Counted from the first letter of the stretch, positions 41,164 through 51,326 are shown. The stretch: 64,000 bases of DNA from Sphingobium sp052327305 (GCF_052327305.1 NZ_CP182486.1:868001-932000); one strand, 5' to 3'. The notes: generated by a model from the sequence alone, not told the origin. Numbers and translations: made by a program.

Positions 41164-44100
41164 TCCTGTCCCTTCGTTACGCCCTTGTCGCTTGCCGGGG
41201 GCTGAACGGCAAGTCCCGGTGTCTCAGCCGACGTTTCCCCCGCATTCAGCACCGTCTGATACTGCGCACCCATTTCCTCACGGATCAGTTCGCCCGGATC
41301 GATGAAGGAGCGCGCTGTGCTGATGAGGCCACGAAACGGCGCCTCGACCCGGACGTTAAAAATGAACGGCAGACCCAGGAACGGCCGGGTAAAGGCCGAT
41401 CGCGCAGCCGCCGGGGTGCCCTGATTGATGCCGTTGACCGCGACCCGCGTGACGAATTCGCCGTCCAGCGCGCCGTCCATCAGCACGGTGAGGCATTTGT
41501 AGCGCAGGTTCTTGAGCGCTTCGAACGCCATGGTGCCGAATGTGCCGAGCTGCTCGTTGGAGACCTGCCCGACATAAGAGAGCGTGCCGGAAATCTTCGC
41601 GGGATCGCATGGGACGGTGAGACGTGAAGCGTCCTCGACCACCAGCGGCGGCAGGCCGGGCTGGCGCGCGACCAATATGCCGCCCTCGATGCGCCCTCCG
41701 CGCTCGTCGAAGACCATGGGCAGCAGCCCGTCATAAGTGCCTGTGGCGGAAATGTCCTTCAACTCAAGCGTGTTGATGAAGGCGCCCGCATCCAGCCCGG
41801 TGACTCGGAAAGCGAGATTGCGGGCCTTGCGCGAGTCGAGATTGAGCGTGGCGGGCAGCAGATCGAGCACGCCCCCGGCAAACGGCCACCGCCCGCCCTC
41901 AATGCGGGCCTGCTCGGAGGAGAGAAGCGCGTAGCGGATGACGCCATCCCGCACCTCAATGCCCGGGTTGACGCTGGCAATGCGGATTTCCTGATTCGGC
42001 TCGGTTCGCATACCGAGAAGATCAGCAAAGCGGATCGTTCCGGAGAAACCGCTGACCGGGCCAAAGGCAGCGGCGAACGCGGCATCCTGCGTGGAGAACT
42101 GGCCGGTGCTGGTGACGCCGGCCGGGGTCCAGTCGATGCGGCCACTGCCCGTCACCAGCGCCTCGACATTGGCGACGATGCCGAGTGCCAGCGGGGTAAG
42201 CTCGGCGGGCTGGAGTGCGGAACCGAAGGCCAGACGGCCAACGTCGAAGGTCGCGGAGCCCGATCCATTGCCGAGATCATGAGCGATCTTGACGGTGGCG
42301 ACCGAGCGATCCCGCGAGGGATGACGGAGCGTCCCCTCCGCCCCGATCCGGCCGTCGACGAGCACCAGCCGCGCATCCGGCACGCTCAGCGGGAAGAAGC
42401 GGCGCTCCGGCGCCGTGTCGGAAACCGTCATTGCCCCGTCCAGCGCGAGGCGCGCATCGGCAAAGGTCCAGCGCCCGTCTATGCCGGTCATATCCAGCGG
42501 GACCGCGCCAATGCGGGCATGCGCGCCGGAGAGAATACCGGCAAATCCCTGACCCTGCGCACCACCTTCGAGCCGAGCAGCGTCGAGCATCGTGGGTGCG
42601 GCAGGATCGCCAAGCCGGACAGCAAGATTTCCCAGCGCAAAGCGCAGCCCTCGCAGATCGAGCCGCGCAGATTCGGCGCGCAATGACAATGGGCTTTCGC
42701 CCAGCCGCCCGGCCAGCGCCAGCGGAGCCAGCACGAAGCCGCCCTGCATTCCACTGGACCCTGTGGCGATGAGCGGCTGGCCACCCGGCGCACACAAACG
42801 CAGAGCCGCGGGATCGAAGCGCGCTGAGGACAGGGTAAGGCTCGTCCAGCGCAACGTCGTGCATCGATCCGCCAGCGCGAAGCGACCACCGGACGAGAAT
42901 CGCAGATCGACCGGAACGCTAAGTCCCCTGACGCCACCGCCGGGCAGCGGCCCATCGAGCGTAACCTGCGTGCGCAAGCTGCCGGAGCCGTCCGCACGGA
43001 GGCGGAACGGCGTTTGCGCAAGAGCAAGGCGCGCGCCGCTTGCCTCATAAGGCCGCATGGCGAGCGTACCGCTCGTCTCTCCCTCCGGAGTGCGGCTTAC
43101 CGCCAGCGTAAGATCGGGCAGCCCGCCACCGCCGGTTCGAATCCCACCCTCGCCCTGCCAGCGCCCACGCGCCTGATCCACCACGAGGCGTGCGGGTCCG
43201 GTCAGATCGAGGCGCGCGCCGCTTTCGGCCACGAACCGACCTTTGGTCAGGCCGATTTCTCCGCCCAGCCCCGTCCAGCGCGCTTCGCCGGTCATCGTCA
43301 ACCGATTGGCCCGGCCCGCCTGGACGATCGCCCGCTCAAGCTGGCGGGCAAGCGGGGCCAGCGGCGTAGCGGCCACACTGCGCGACAGACCATCGATCGG
43401 CGCGCGGCTCGTCGGCGCCAGATCGCTGACCGTGAGCGCACCCGAAACCGACGTAGCGCTGTCATGGGGATCGGCCCGCATCGCGAAGCGACCGCCAAGC
43501 CGGGATACGCCGCCCCCGACCTGCGGGGCGCGAAACGAGTCGAGCGCAAGAGCATAGCTGCCCGCCAGCGCATCAAAAGGTCCGTCAAAGGTCACGAGGG
43601 CGCTCGGCCGCGACACCAGCGCACCGGCGCCCTTCATAGCGCTTGCCGCCAGGGTGATCGCGCCGCTCGCCCCATCGAAGGCTTTGGCGAGACGAACGTC
43701 GACCCCGAGATCGGGACCGGCGACCGTAATGCCCCGTGCGCCGCAATCCAGCGCCGGAGCGCGCAGCGGCCCCTTGAGCGAAAGACGCCCGCTCGAGGTG
43801 GATACCGCGAGATCGCCAACCGGTCGCGCGAGAGCACAGCCAGAAATGTCCAGCCGGGGCGAGGCCAGCGCCGCGCGACCGCGAAAGCCGCCATAGAGGA
43901 GCCCGGTGCCGTTCAGCACTGCTCCCGCCGGGCCGTAATCCGTGATGATCGTCGCGCGCCCGTCTGCGAGAGTGACGTCGATGTCCGGCAGGGCGGCAAC
44001 GCCCTCCCCCTCTCCCATCAAGCGATCAAGAGCGCCAAGACTGAGGACACCGCCTTGCCAGGAGCCGCGCAGCCGCACGCCTGATGCTCGCACGCGCGTG

Positions 44101-44429
44101 ACAGCCGGACGGAAGCCAGCATAGCCGACGTCCACCTCTATCCAGCGGGCCGTGAGATCCGGCCGGGCGGGATCACCCAGAACGAGATTTTCCAGCCGCT
44201 GGGTGCGTGGACCAATGCGCGTGAGCGTGTAGCGCGCGCGAACGCCTCGCGCGGCCAGTTCCTGCGCAATGAAATGATCGGCAATGGGAATGCGCTGCAT
44301 CCAGACAATGCCCAGAGCGGCAAGCCCAAGCACTGAAACGCCCGCGACGATACGCCCGGCACGAGACCTCCGCCCGCGCGAACGCTCGACGGCATTGTCC
44401 GCCTCGCTCTCTTCAACGTCATTGTTCAT
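41160..44429 (-). CDS. ydbH: YdbH-family AsmA-like intermembrane phospholipid transport protein
   Basis: The product is 1089 residues from the ATG at 44429; the extra upstream frame to 44450 is less likely. A charged cytoplasmic head (RSRGRRSRAGR) and one membrane helix (about 26-42) anchor a very long beta-rich periplasmic part. The C-terminal dicarboxylate-transport-like domain includes DGLLPMVFDERGGRIEGG and TRVAVNGINQGTPAA. In E. coli YdbH is one of three AsmA-like proteins (with TamB and YhdP) needed for phospholipid delivery to the outer membrane. Length is above E. coli's (about 880). Confidence 0.88.
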   Translation of the reverse strand: MNNDVEESEADNAVERSRGRRSRAGRIVAGVSVLGLAALGIVWMQRIPIADHFIAQELAARGVRARYTLTRIGPRTQRLENLVLGDPARPDLTARWIEVDVGYAGFRPAVTRVRASGVRLRGSWQGGVLSLGALDRLMGEGEGVAALPDIDVTLADGRATIITDYGPAGAVLNGTGLLYGGFRGRAALASPRLDISGCALARPVGDLAVSTSSGRLSLKGPLRAPALDCGARGITVAGPDLGVDVRLAKAFDGASGAITLAASAMKGAGALVSRPSALVTFDGPFDALAGSYALALDSFRAPQVGGGVSRLGGRFAMRADPHDSATSVSGALTVSDLAPTSRAPIDGLSRSVAATPLAPLARQLERAIVQAGRANRLTMTGEARWTGLGGEIGLTKGRFVAESGARLDLTGPARLVVDQARGRWQGEGGIRTGGGGLPDLTLAVSRTPEGETSGTLAMRPYEASGARLALAQTPFRLRADGSGSLRTQVTLDGPLPGGGVRGLSVPVDLRFSSGGRFALADRCTTLRWTSLTLSSARFDPAALRLCAPGGQPLIATGSSGMQGGFVLAPLALAGRLGESPLSLRAESARLDLRGLRFALGNLAVRLGDPAAPTMLDAARLEGGAQGQGFAGILSGAHARIGAVPLDMTGIDGRWTFADARLALDGAMTVSDTAPERRFFPLSVPDARLVLVDGRIGAEGTLRHPSRDRSVATVKIAHDLGNGSGSATFDVGRLAFGSALQPAELTPLALGIVANVEALVTGSGRIDWTPAGVTSTGQFSTQDAAFAAAFGPVSGFSGTIRFADLLGMRTEPNQEIRIASVNPGIEVRDGVIRYALLSSEQARIEGGRWPFAGGVLDLLPATLNLDSRKARNLAFRVTGLDAGAFINTLELKDISATGTYDGLLPMVFDERGGRIEGGILVARQPGLPPLVVEDASRLTVPCDPAKISGTLSYVGQVSNEQLGTFGTMAFEALKNLRYKCLTVLMDGALDGEFVTRVAVNGINQGTPAAARSAFTRPFLGLPFIFNVRVEAPFRGLISTARSFIDPGELIREEMGAQYQTVLNAGETSAETPGLAVQPPASDKGVTKGQE

Positions 44430-44471
44430 TACGCTTGCGGCCGTCCGCACTCGATCCTAGCTTCCCGATCC

Positions 44472-45188
44472 ATGATCGAAGCGGGGGATGAGGGCAAGAG
44501 CGCCGTGAAAGCGAGCGCTGGGGGCGGGATCGGGCACCGTGCGCGACTGCGACAACGGCTGGCTGACGGCGGACCCGACGCGCTTCTGGACCATGAACTC
44601 ATCGAATATCTTCTCGCCCTCGCCATTCCACGCCGCGACACAAAGCCGCTCGCTAAATGCCTGATCGGGCAATTTGGTACCATTGGGGGCGTCCTGACCG
44701 CGGACTGGGACGCATTACGCGCGGTAGACGGGCTAGGTGAGACCAGCATCGCGGCGCTTAAAACCGTGCAGGCGGCCGCGCTTCGCCTATTGAAAGAAGA
44801 GGCGACGCGCGGCCCTGTGCTGGCGAGTTGGCAGGCACTGCTCGATTATCTACGCGCCGACATGGCCCATCTGACCGTGGAACGCGTGCGGGTGCTTCAC
44901 CTCAATGCACGGAACATGCTCATTCGTGACGAGCATATGGGAGACGGCTCGATCGATCAGGCGGCGATCTACACACGCGAAGTCATCAAGCAGGCGATGC
45001 AACTGGGCAGCGCCAGCCTCATTCTGGTGCATAATCATCCCAGCGGATCACCCCAGCCCAGCAAGCAGGACATCGCGGTTACGCGGCAGATCATCGAAGC
45101 CGCGCGGCCACTCGGGATTTCCGTGCACGATCACATCATCATCGGCGCGGACGGCCACAGCAGCATGCGGGCAATGGCGCTGATCTAG
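44472..45188 (+). CDS. radC: RadC-family protein (JAMM metalloprotease fold)
   Basis: The product is 238 residues from the ATG at 44472. An N-terminal helix-hairpin-helix region (VDGLGETSIAALKTVQA) precedes the JAB domain, whose zinc site is ILVHNHPSGSPQPSKQD (about residues 176-192). The cellular role is unclear; repair assignment is historic. It is followed by a bidirectional terminator. Confidence 0.93.
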   Translation: MIEAGDEGKSAVKASAGGGIGHRARLRQRLADGGPDALLDHELIEYLLALAIPRRDTKPLAKCLIGQFGTIGGVLTADWDALRAVDGLGETSIAALKTVQAAALRLLKEEATRGPVLASWQALLDYLRADMAHLTVERVRVLHLNARNMLIRDEHMGDGSIDQAAIYTREVIKQAMQLGSASLILVHNHPSGSPQPSKQDIAVTRQIIEAARPLGISVHDHIIIGADGHSSMRAMALI

Positions 45189-45205
45189 GCGGCGTGGACG
45201 CAAAA

Positions 45206-45236
45206 AAGGCCCGAACCGCAGCGCGATCCGGGCCTT
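45206..45236. terminator. Bidirectional terminator after radC
   Basis: AAGGCCCG (45206-45213) and CGGGCCTT (45229-45236), with an A-run on the left and TT on the right. It lies between radC and the convergent EF-hand gene. Confidence 0.7.
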
Positions 45237-45281
45237 CAACCACCTTACCGGCAGGGGCGTGCAGCCGGAAGGTTATCGATT

Positions 45282-45773
45282 TTAGCCGCCGAGAAAGCCT
45301 GTCACCTCGGCCTTGCTCACCTTCTGGTCCTTGTCGGCATCAGCAGAAGCAAAGGCAGCGTTGGCATAAGCGGTGACTTCCGCTGCGTTGACCGACTGGC
45401 CGGTGGCCTTCATTTCATCGGTCTTGAGCGCGGCGATCCAGGTCTTGAACTCCGCCTCAGTCAGATTGCCATCACCGTCAGCATCATATTTGCCGAAGCC
45501 GGTGTTGACGGCGGTCTGAACCGCTGCAGACGAATTGGTCGGTGCGGGCTGTGCCTGAGCCGTCGTCGGAGCGGCGTCCGGTGACGTCGGTGCCGGAGCA
45601 GCGCTGGGTGCCGGGGCTGCCTGCGTTGGCGCAGGGGCCGGCGCGGCTGTCGCCGGATCAACGGACTGCACGGGCGCATTCGCGGCCGGAGCAGGGCTCG
45701 TCATATCTTGAGCCAGCACGGCCGGAGCCGAAAACATAAGGGGGAGACTCATAAGAAGGGCTGTCTTTTTCAT
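45282..45773 (-). CDS. Secreted EF-hand protein
   Basis: The product is 163 residues from the ATG at 45773. A signal peptide (ending VLAQD) is followed by a long Ala/Pro/Thr-rich linker (about 25-80) and two EF-hands: DADGDGNLTEAEF (about 97-109) and DADKDQKVSKAEV. The calcium ligands of loop 1 look complete. Such proteins are common in sphingomonads; partner unknown. Confidence 0.85.
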   Translation of the reverse strand: MKKTALLMSLPLMFSAPAVLAQDMTSPAPAANAPVQSVDPATAAPAPAPTQAAPAPSAAPAPTSPDAAPTTAQAQPAPTNSSAAVQTAVNTGFGKYDADGDGNLTEAEFKTWIAALKTDEMKATGQSVNAAEVTAYANAAFASADADKDQKVSKAEVTGFLGG

Positions 45774-46033
45774 GGCGGTCCTCTTTCAGTTTGCGACCCG
45801 AAGGATCCTCATGGAACGCTACGGGATGTCTTGAATTGCCCCTTTAAAACCCCCGCCCCGCCCACGTCGTTCCGCCATTTTTGGCAGGGAAGAACGCTTC
45901 GCCGGGCTCGACGAACCACTTACCGGCGAGTCGGACGGACGGCGCGATGAATGCCCCGCCCGACCATGATTGCACCGGTGGGAACGCGCTGCTACGCGGC
46001 CGCCATCACCTGGATTTTGGAAGGATTCGTCTC

Positions 46034-47350
46034 ATGGTTCCCCGCTACGCCCGCAAGGAAATGAGCGCGATCTGGGAGCCTGAGGCGCGGTTTCGCATCT
46101 GGTTTGAGATCGAAGCCCACGCCACGGAAGCGCTCGGCGAGCTGGGCGTGGTCCCCAAATCCGCCGCAAAGGCCCTGTGGGACTGGTGGGCGACGGAACC
46201 TGCCATCGACGTGGCGGCGATCGACGCGATCGAGGCAGTGACCAAGCATGACGTGATCGCTTTCCTGACCTGGGTAGCGCAACAGGTCGGCGACGAAGCC
46301 CGCTTCATGCATCAGGGCATGACCAGCAGCGACGTGCTGGATACCTGCCTCGCCGTGCAGCTCGCGCAGGCCAGCGACATCCTGCTTGCAGATCTCGACG
46401 GCCTGCTGGAGGCGATCAAGCGCCGCGCCTTCGAGCACAAGCTGACCCCGACAATCGGCCGCAGCCACGGCATCCACGCCGAACCCGTCACCTTCGGCCT
46501 CAAGCTGGCGGAAGCCTATGCGGAGTTCGCGCGCTGCAAGACGCGTCTCATCGCCGCACGCGCTGAGATCGCGACCTGCGCCATCTCCGGCGCGGTGGGC
46601 ACCTTCGCCAATATCGACCCGCGCGTGGAGAGCCATGTTGCTGCCAAGCTGGGGCTGTCGATCGAGCCGGTCTCGACGCAGGTCATCCCGCGCGACCGTC
46701 ACGCGATGTTCTTCGCGACGCTGGGCGTGATCGCCAGCTCGATCGAACGGCTGGCTGTCGAGGTGCGGCATCTCCAGCGCACAGAAGTGCTGGAAGCGGA
46801 AGAATATTTCTCGCCCGGCCAGAAGGGCAGCTCGGCCATGCCGCACAAGCGCAACCCTGTGCTCACCGAGAACCTCACTGGCCTTGCCCGCATGGTCCGC
46901 TCGGCCGTGGTGCCCGCGCTGGAGAATGTGGCGCTGTGGCATGAGCGGGATATTTCCCACAGCTCGGTCGAGCGCTTCATCGGCCCGGACGCGACGATCA
47001 CGCTCGACTTCGCACTCGCGCGTCTCACTGGAGTGGTGGACAAGCTGCTCGTCTATCCCGAGCGGATGATGAAGAACATGAACCGCATGGGCGGCCTCAT
47101 CCACTCCCAGCGCGTGCTGTTGGCCCTTACTCAGGCGGGCGAGAGCCGCGAAGGTGCCTATGCCCTCGTCCAGCGCAACGCGATGAAGGTGTGGGAAGCG
47201 GACGGCACGCTCTCGCTCCTCGATCTGCTTAAGGCCGATCCGGAAGTGGGCGCCCGCCTTTCCGGCGACCAGCTCGAGGCACTTTTCGACCTCGACTATC
47301 ACTATAAGGCAGTAGACACGATTTTCGCCCGGGTGTTCGGGGAAGGCTGA
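46034..47350 (+). CDS. purB: Adenylosuccinate lyase
   Basis: The product is 438 residues from the ATG at 46034 (MVPRYARKEMSAIW), with GGAAGG upstream; a longer frame to 45881 lacks homology. It acts twice in purine synthesis. The lyase signature is GSSAMPHKRNP (about residue 262), with HGIHAEPVTFG and TSSDVLDT containing catalytic His and Ser/Thr residues. The 260-bp gap before it shows no regulatory element I can support. Confidence 0.96.
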   Translation: MVPRYARKEMSAIWEPEARFRIWFEIEAHATEALGELGVVPKSAAKALWDWWATEPAIDVAAIDAIEAVTKHDVIAFLTWVAQQVGDEARFMHQGMTSSDVLDTCLAVQLAQASDILLADLDGLLEAIKRRAFEHKLTPTIGRSHGIHAEPVTFGLKLAEAYAEFARCKTRLIAARAEIATCAISGAVGTFANIDPRVESHVAAKLGLSIEPVSTQVIPRDRHAMFFATLGVIASSIERLAVEVRHLQRTEVLEAEEYFSPGQKGSSAMPHKRNPVLTENLTGLARMVRSAVVPALENVALWHERDISHSSVERFIGPDATITLDFALARLTGVVDKLLVYPERMMKNMNRMGGLIHSQRVLLALTQAGESREGAYALVQRNAMKVWEADGTLSLLDLLKADPEVGARLSGDQLEALFDLDYHYKAVDTIFARVFGEG

Positions 47351-47437
47351 GCCGAGCGGAAGCGGAGTGGCGCAAGGGGTAGGCAAGCGCGAAAAGCCCC
47401 CCTATGCTCCCTCCAACACGGCTAACGGGAGGATGCC

Positions 47438-47788
47438 ATGCAATTTCTGCGCACCGCCTTCTGGGTCATCCTCGCGATGATCATCATGCTCTTCACGTTC
47501 ACGAACTGGACCCCGGTGACGATCAACATCTGGGGCGGCAACATGGTCGAGACCAAGCTGCCGCTGGTCGTGATCGTCGCCTTCCTTGCGGGATCCCTGC
47601 CCTTCTGGCTGCTCCACAAGACTACGCGCTGGCGAATGGGCCGCAGGCTGGAAAGCGCGGAGCGTGCGCTTGCGGCGACTGTCCCGCCGCCTCCGCCGCC
47701 GCCCATCACGTCTTCAGTAACGCCCGGCCCCGCGACAATCACGTCGCCCGCCGCGCCGATCGTTGACCGGGGACCTGACCCTCTATGA
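47438..47788 (+). CDS. LapA-domain (DUF1049) membrane protein
   Basis: The product is 116 residues from the ATG at 47438. Two helices (about 5-20 and 44-58) flank NWTPVTINIWGGNMVETKLPL, the DUF1049/LapA core; the tail is Pro-rich (PPPPPPP at about 84-90). E. coli LapA works with LapB in LPS assembly. Its stop overlaps pyrF by ATGA, so the two are coupled. Confidence 0.85.
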   Translation: MQFLRTAFWVILAMIIMLFTFTNWTPVTINIWGGNMVETKLPLVVIVAFLAGSLPFWLLHKTTRWRMGRRLESAERALAATVPPPPPPPITSSVTPGPATITSPAAPIVDRGPDPL

Positions 47789-48459
47789 CAAGTGCTGTTT
47801 ACGTTGCTATCGATACCCCGAACCTCGACAAGGCGATCGATATCGCCAAACGGGTGCGGCACCATGTCGGCGGGCTGAAACTCGGCCTCGAATTCTTCTG
47901 CGCCAATGGCCATCATGGCATTCACGAAGTGCGCAAGCTCGGCTTGCCGATCTTCCTCGACCTGAAACTGCACGACATCCCCAACACAGTCGCCAAGGCC
48001 GTGCAGGCGCTGCACGCGCTGGAGCCGGCCGTATTGACCGTCCACGCCGCCGGTGGGCGCGCCATGATGGAAGATGCGAAGGCGGCCGCCGGCACGAGCA
48101 CCAAGGTCGTCGCCGTTACGCTGCTCACCAGCCTGGACGCGGGCGACATGGCTGACGTGGGGATGAACGGCGACCCGCACGAACAGGTGGAGCGGCTGGC
48201 GCTGCTCGCCCGCGACTCCGGACTCGACGGGATTGTTTGCTCCGGCAATGAGGTCGGCCATGTGCGCAAGCTCTGGCCAGAGGGCTTCTTCGTCGTTCCC
48301 GGCGTGCGCCCAGCCGGCGGCGCAATGGGAGACCAGAAGCGCGCCGTGACGCCACGCCAGGCGCTCGATGCGGGTGCATCGATCCTCGTGGTCGGCCGCC
48401 CGATCACCCAGGCCGCCGACCCCGACATGGCCGCGCGCGAGATCGAAGCCACGCTCTGA
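47785..48459 (+). CDS. pyrF: Orotidine 5'-phosphate decarboxylase
   Basis: The product is 224 residues from the ATG at 47785. It makes UMP from OMP. The active-site motif is FLDLKLHDIPNTV (about residue 57) and the phosphate site is VPGVRPAGG...VVGRPIT. It is the first enzyme of a pyrF-trpF-trpB-trpA-accD-folC run. A GAGCCCC/GGGGCTC hairpin follows it (48458-48476) without a T run. Confidence 0.96.
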   Translation: MTSAVYVAIDTPNLDKAIDIAKRVRHHVGGLKLGLEFFCANGHHGIHEVRKLGLPIFLDLKLHDIPNTVAKAVQALHALEPAVLTVHAAGGRAMMEDAKAAAGTSTKVVAVTLLTSLDAGDMADVGMNGDPHEQVERLALLARDSGLDGIVCSGNEVGHVRKLWPEGFFVVPGVRPAGGAMGDQKRAVTPRQALDAGASILVVGRPITQAADPDMAAREIEATL

Positions 48460-48528
48460 GCCCCGGTCAGGGGCTCGTCGTCACACAGATGGTTCCAAAG
48501 CGGGCCGTGTTCCTTTAGTGGCACGGCC

Positions 48529-49179
48529 ATGAGCCGGACGGCAATCAAGATCTGCGGAGTCTCGACGATCGAGGCGATCGACGTGGCGGTACGCGGCGGG
48601 GCCAGCCACATCGGCTTCGTCCATTTCGCGCGGAGCCCCCGCCATCTCGATCCTGCGCGGCTCGCACTGATCGCGCCGCGCGTACCCGGCCATATCGAGC
48701 GCGTGGCGGTGCTGGTGGACCCGGACGACGCTACGATCGATGCAGTGACGCAGGCCGGGGGACTCTCGGTGCTGCAACTTCATGGCCACGAGACACCCGA
48801 GCGCGTGGCCGCGATCCGCGCGCGCACGAAGCTGACGGTGTGGAAGGCGATTCCGGTGAAGACTGCGGCGGATCTCGCGACCGGCGCGCACTATGCCGGT
48901 GCGGCGGACCTGTTGTTGTATGATGCCAAGACGCCCGACGGTGCCGCTTTGCCCGGCGGCATGGGGCTCCGCTTCGACTGGACCCTGCTGGCCGGGCACA
49001 GGCCGCCTTTGCCCTGGGGGCTCTCGGGCGGTCTCGATCCGGACAATGTGGCGGAGGCGATCCGGCTGACCAGTGCGCCGCTGGTCGATGTCTCTTCCGG
49101 CGTGGAAAGCGCGCCCGGGGTCAAGGATGTGGACAAGATCGCCGCCTTCTGCAAAGCGGTTTCCTCATGTCGACCCTGA
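48529..49179 (+). CDS. trpF: Phosphoribosylanthranilate isomerase
   Basis: The product is 216 residues from the ATG at 48529. It performs the third committed step of tryptophan synthesis. KICGVSTIEAIDVA has the catalytic Cys, VLVDPDDATIDAV and LQLHGHETPERVA follow, and DVSSGVESAPGVKD ends the barrel with the phosphate site. Confidence 0.96.
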   Translation: MSRTAIKICGVSTIEAIDVAVRGGASHIGFVHFARSPRHLDPARLALIAPRVPGHIERVAVLVDPDDATIDAVTQAGGLSVLQLHGHETPERVAAIRARTKLTVWKAIPVKTAADLATGAHYAGAADLLLYDAKTPDGAALPGGMGLRFDWTLLAGHRPPLPWGLSGGLDPDNVAEAIRLTSAPLVDVSSGVESAPGVKDVDKIAAFCKAVSSCRP

Positions 49180-49278
49180 TCGTCCCTGCCAGACGCCTCC
49201 CGTCGCGATGGCGCTGATCGCTTCCGCCCAACCGGACCAGAAGCGAATGACCCCTCGTAACGAGAGATTACTACGATC

Positions 49279-50520
49279 ATGACGACTGTAACCCTGCCCA
49301 ATAGCCTGCGCAGCCTGCCCGACGAGAACGGCCATTTCGGTGCCTTCGGTGGACGCTATGTCGCCGAGACGCTGATGCCGCTGGTGCTGGAGCTGGAACG
49401 CGAATATCGCGCTGCCCAGAACGACCCGGCTTTCAAGGCCGAGTTCGACGGGCTGATGACTCATTATGTCGGCCGCCCCTCGCCGCTTTATTATGCCGAG
49501 CGGCTGACCGAGCATTTCCGCAAAGGTGCGAAGCCGGGGCACGGCGCGAAAGTCTATCTCAAGCGTGAGGAACTGAATCACACCGGCGCGCACAAGATCA
49601 ACAATTGCATTGGCCAGATCCTGCTCGCCCGGCGCATGGGCCGCACGCGGATCATCGCCGAGACGGGCGCAGGCTCTCATGGCGTGGCGACGGCGACCGT
49701 ATGCGCGCGCTTTGGCCTCAAATGCGTTGTCTATATGGGCGCCAAAGACGTGGAGCGGCAGCAGCCCAACGTCTTTCGGATGAAGCTGCTTGGCGCCGAA
49801 GTCGTGCCCGTGACGAGCGGCGCCCAGACGCTCAAGGATGCACTCAACGAAGCACTGCGCGACTGGGTCGCCAATGTGCACGACACATTCTATCTGATCG
49901 GTACGGTCGCCGGCCCCCATCCCTATCCCGAGTTGGTGCGCGACTTTCAGTCGATCATCGGCACGGAAGCGCGCGCGCAGATGCTCGAGACGGAAGGGCG
50001 CCTGCCCGACCTGCTGATTGCGGCGGTAGGCGGTGGTTCGAACGCGATCGGCCTGTTCCACCCGTTCCTCGACGATCCCGAAGTCGGAATGCTCGGCGTC
50101 GAAGCGGGCGGGCATGGCGTCGATACCGACCAGCATGCCGCCACGATCGGCGGTGGCAGTCCCGGCGTGCTTCACGGCAACCGGACCTATCTGCTGCAGG
50201 ACGAAGACGGGCAGATTCAGGAAGCCCACTCGATCTCGGCGGGTCTCGACTATCCCGGCGTCGGCCCGGAACATGCCTGGCTTCATGACATCGGCCGGGT
50301 TTCCTATGAAAGCGTGACGGACATGCAGGCCATCGAGGCCTTCACGCTGCTCGCCGAAGTGGAAGGCATTATTCCGGCGCTGGAAAGCGCCCATGCCCTC
50401 GCCGCTGTAGGCGAGAAGGCACAGGCGATGCGCGAGGACCAGATCATCCTCATCAATCTTTCCGGTCGGGGCGACAAGGACATGGCGACCGTGGCGGCAT
50501 CGCTGGGTGTGAAGATATGA
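49279..50520 (+). CDS. trpB: Tryptophan synthase beta chain
   Basis: The product is 413 residues from the ATG at 49279. It joins indole and serine using PLP. The Schiff-base lysine is in LKREELNHTGAHKINN (about 103), and AETGAGSHGVATATVCARFG and AVGGGSNAIGLFHPFL bind the cofactor. It overlaps trpA by ATGA. Confidence 0.98.
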   Translation: MTTVTLPNSLRSLPDENGHFGAFGGRYVAETLMPLVLELEREYRAAQNDPAFKAEFDGLMTHYVGRPSPLYYAERLTEHFRKGAKPGHGAKVYLKREELNHTGAHKINNCIGQILLARRMGRTRIIAETGAGSHGVATATVCARFGLKCVVYMGAKDVERQQPNVFRMKLLGAEVVPVTSGAQTLKDALNEALRDWVANVHDTFYLIGTVAGPHPYPELVRDFQSIIGTEARAQMLETEGRLPDLLIAAVGGGSNAIGLFHPFLDDPEVGMLGVEAGGHGVDTDQHAATIGGGSPGVLHGNRTYLLQDEDGQIQEAHSISAGLDYPGVGPEHAWLHDIGRVSYESVTDMQAIEAFTLLAEVEGIIPALESAHALAAVGEKAQAMREDQIILINLSGRGDKDMATVAASLGVKI

Positions 50521-51326
50521 GCCGCATCGCCAACGCATTCGCCAAGGCAAAGGCGCAGGGCCGCGCGGCTCTTGTCTGCTTCGTCACGGGCGGCGATCCG
50601 ACGCCGGGCGACACTGTGGATATTCTTGACGCGCTGGTCACCGGCGGCGCCGATGTGATCGAGCTGGGCATGCCATTTACCGATCCCATGGCGGACGGCC
50701 CCGCAATCCAGCGCGCGAACCTGCGCGCCCTTGCGGCTGGCACGAAGACGGCGGATATTTTCGCGATCGCCCGCGCGTTTCGTCAGCGTCACCCGGAAAC
50801 GCCGCTGGTGCTGATGGGTTATGCCAACCCGATGACCGTACGCGGCGCGGACTGGTTTGCCAGCGCGTGCCGCGATGCAGGCGTGGACGGCGTGATCTGC
50901 GTGGACGTTCCGCCGGAAGAGGATCCCGGGTTCGGCACTGTCCTTCGCGACGCTGGCATCAGCTTCGTCCGCCTCGCCACGCCGACCACGGACACGGCGC
51001 GGCTGCCCGCCGTGCTGAAAGGCGCCTCGGGCTTTCTATACTATGTGTCGGTCGCCGGCATCACTGGACTTCAGCAGGCCCCGCAGACCAGCATCGAGGA
51101 GGCAGTCGCTCGCCTCAAGGCCGCGACCGATCTGCCGATCGCGGTCGGTTTCGGCGTCCGCACGCCCGAGCAGGCAGCGGCGATCGGCGCGGTGGCCGAT
51201 GGCGTCGTCGTCGGATCGGCCATCATAGACATTATTGCAGAGCATGGTGCGCAAGCCGCCCCGCAAGTGGAGGCTTTCATTGCTTCGCTGCGCGATGCCA
51301 TGACCCAGAAGGAGACCGCCGCATGA
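50517..51326 (+). CDS. trpA: Tryptophan synthase alpha chain
   Basis: The product is 269 residues from the ATG at 50517. It splits indole-glycerol phosphate. The catalytic Glu and Asp are in VIELGMPFTDPMADGPAIQ (about residues 49 and 60), and GFLYYVSVAGITG is the family's substrate loop. Overlaps trpB and accD by four bases each. Confidence 0.98.
   Translation: MSRIANAFAKAKAQGRAALVCFVTGGDPTPGDTVDILDALVTGGADVIELGMPFTDPMADGPAIQRANLRALAAGTKTADIFAIARAFRQRHPETPLVLMGYANPMTVRGADWFASACRDAGVDGVICVDVPPEEDPGFGTVLRDAGISFVRLATPTTDTARLPAVLKGASGFLYYVSVAGITGLQQAPQTSIEEAVARLKAATDLPIAVGFGVRTPEQAAAIGAVADGVVVGSAIIDIIAEHGAQAAPQVEAFIASLRDAMTQKETAA

Noticed and set aside
48458..48476. GAGCCCC/GGGGCTC hairpin after pyrF as terminator
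   Set aside because: No T tract and the trp genes continue on the same strand, so a full stop is unlikely.
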